From Arenicella sp. (GTDB lineage: Bacteria > Pseudomonadota > Gammaproteobacteria > Arenicellales > Arenicellaceae): a stretch of 7,199 nucleotides of DNA. The stretch is from NCBI GenBank assembly GCA_018677115.1, contig JAHHOC010000243.1:1-7199 (forward strand), in the 5' to 3' direction. Below are positions 6,438 to 7,199 of this stretch, in pieces. The position numbers and the translations under genes were made by a program. Below the pieces are notes generated by a model. That model worked only from the letters and a program-made list of their open reading frames with translations. It was not told the origin of the DNA and did not search any database. Position 1 is the first letter of the stretch. Every line of letters begins with the position of its first letter.

Positions 6438-6453
6438 CGGACCGCACCCTGCA
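6438..6453 (+). promoter_or_regulatory. Candidate sigma54 promoter of the pilin gene
   Basis: CGGACCGCACCCTGCA has the invariant GG (6439-6440), ten bases, then GC (6451-6452), followed by A as in the consensus TTGCA. The -24 half is weak beyond the GG (consensus TGGCAC). Placing GC at -13/-12 predicts a start near 6464, 20 bases before the pilin ATG. It is the only GG-N10-GC pair I found on the plus strand between the chimera and the pilin gene. Pilin genes of this family are classically sigma54- and PilR-dependent, which supports the call. Confidence 0.45.
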
Positions 6454-6483
6454 AAGACCCGCAACGGACAGAATTATTGATTT

Positions 6484-7062
6484 ATGCCTCACGAATTGGA
6501 TGTATCGAGCCGAGAATACCCCTGCGACTCTGAACCACAAAAACATCAACAACACGGATTTACGTTAATCGAATTGATGCTGGTCATAGCCATCATTGCC
6601 ATCATAGCTGCGGTGGCTTTACCAGCGTACCAGGCTTACCAGACACGTGCGCGCCTCAGTGAAGTGATGATGCAATTGACATCGGCGAAGAACCTGGTGA
6701 TTGAAAGTTATGATCCGTCGGATATCTCATATATGAACAACAGCGCTGACTCCCATAATACCTCTTCGGGCGCTGCCGCAACCAAGTACACATCCAGTTA
6801 TTTGATTAACCGGAATTCAGGTGAAATAACTATCACCACCAACGCCAACATGGCGCTGGATCCCGATGCACGCAATAAAACCATAGTACTAACTCCCCAG
6901 GTGCGAACCGGCTCAGGTTATGTGCTGTTAACTGCCTTACCCATCGGCACAATCGATTGGGCCTGCTCTTCGGTTTCCGACAATGTGGCAAGCGGTCGCG
7001 GAATGGCGGTGATTAATCCCGGCACCATGCCCACACGTTTTGTACCAGGTGAATGTCGATAG
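6484..7062 (+). CDS. pilA: Type IV major-pilin-like prepilin (PilA family) with a long leader
   Basis: A 192-residue prepilin. The cleavage and methylation motif is G25|FTLIE, with Glu5 of the mature protein at residue 30, followed by the hydrophobic assembly helix (about 26-50) and [15 protein letters not shown] (46-60). Cys161 (TIDWACSS) and Cys191 (VPGECR) would form the C-terminal disulphide loop of type IVa pilins. The mature protein would be 167 residues, a usual major-pilin size. The leader is 25 residues and hydrophilic, whereas type IVa leaders are usually 6-10. A stop codon (6478-6480) precedes the ATG, and no in-frame start lies closer than a TTG at 6496. The ribosome site is poor. 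PilD would cleave the leader in the inner membrane. Upstream are PilR-type and sigma54-type elements. It could instead be a minor pilin, but length and the Cys pair favour PilA. Confidence 0.9.
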   Translation: MPHELDVSSREYPCDSEPQKHQQHGFTLIELMLVIAIIAIIAAVALPAYQAYQTRARLSEVMMQLTSAKNLVIESYDPSDISYMNNSADSHNTSSGAAATKYTSSYLINRNSGEITITTNANMALDPDARNKTIVLTPQVRTGSGYVLLTALPIGTIDWACSSVSDNVASGRGMAVINPGTMPTRFVPGECR

Positions 7063-7100
7063 TGGCCGATTTCTGCTCACTCGTTTGCGATTCATCATAA

Positions 7101-7117
7101 TCTGACAATTTCTGACA
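7101..7117. repeat. Direct repeat TCTGACA with 10-base period
   Basis: TCTGACA at 7101-7107 and again at 7111-7117, one DNA turn apart, in the gap after the pilin gene. Read on the minus strand it gives two TGTC cores, echoing the PilR-type pattern upstream of the pilin. It precedes a TATAAA (7121-7126) and the start of a possible next gene. It may be a tandem operator or chance. Confidence 0.3.
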
Positions 7118-7157
7118 GCATATAAACCATTCATGACACGAATTGTTAGGAAAATTA

Positions 7158-7199
7158 ATGCATTTATTTCAACCACTTATACTCTTTAAGCAGTATGAC
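7158..7199 (+). CDS. Possible start of a downstream gene, cut by the window edge
   Basis: From the ATG at 7158, 14 codons stay open to the edge and read MHLFQPLILFKQYD. A TAGGA ribosome-like site (7147-7151) lies 6 bases before it, which is a good arrangement. No terminator is visible between the pilin stop and this start, so read-through from the pilin promoter is possible. The fragment is too short to recognise a family. A competing ATG at 7133 opens an 18-codon frame that closes at 7187-7189 and has a poorer context. Confidence 0.4.
   Translation, partial: MHLFQPLILFKQYD

Noticed and set aside
6370..6555. Minus-strand frame of 61 codons across the pilin promoter
   Set aside because: It overlaps both the regulatory region and the pilin leader on the other strand, with no recognisable features.
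1..7199. CRISPR arrays, tRNA or rRNA genes, insertion sequences
   Set aside because: None seen: no regular spaced repeats, no cloverleaf-like stretch in the intergenic regions, no transposase frame or terminal repeats.

Overview
The window looks like chromosomal DNA of a free-living, aerobic gammaproteobacterium of roughly balanced base composition. The evidence is a cytochrome oxidase gene order like that of Pseudomonas and relatives, a CoxB with a fused C-terminal cytochrome c, a ComF protein, and type IV pilus genes of the PilS/PilR/PilA kind. I cannot name the genus from sequence alone.

Left part (1-4236, minus strand): an aa3/caa3-type cytochrome c oxidase operon transcribed right to left as coxB - coxA - a 35-residue membrane microprotein - ctaG (Cox11) - coxC. 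Gaps are only 2 to 26 bases. CoxB carries the CuA centre and a fused haem c, CoxA carries haem a, haem a3 and CuB, Cox11 delivers copper to CuB, and CoxC is the third core subunit. CoxC runs off the left edge. The gene for the microprotein is easily missed because it is so short.

Middle (4237-4600): a 364-base divergent intergenic region with no convincing gene. It holds a good CRP-type half-site pair, an A/T-rich palindrome in the coxB leader, a weak promoter-like pair facing comF, and a possible 8-codon leader peptide just before comF.

Right part (4601-7199, plus strand): comF, then after 47 bases a remarkable 279-codon gene. Its N-terminal part is the six-helix membrane sensor domain of the pilus histidine kinase PilS. 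Its last ~52 residues are the Fis-type helix-turn-helix of the response regulator PilR. The kinase core, the receiver domain and the sigma54-activating AAA+ domain are all absent, and the reading frame crosses the join cleanly. After a 249-base intergenic region comes a type IV major-pilin-like gene with an unusually long 25-residue leader. Upstream of the pilin are a GG-N10-GC sigma54-type element and, at about -97 to -82 from the start it predicts, a CTGTC-N6-GTGTC pair that fits the published PilR recognition pattern. A further gene may start at 7158 and leaves the window.

The main discovery candidate is the PilS-PilR chimera next to a pilin gene that still has PilR-like sites. It could be a membrane-tethered DNA-binding regulator or antagonist, a deletion remnant of a pilS-pilR operon, or an assembly artefact. 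The sequence alone does not separate these.
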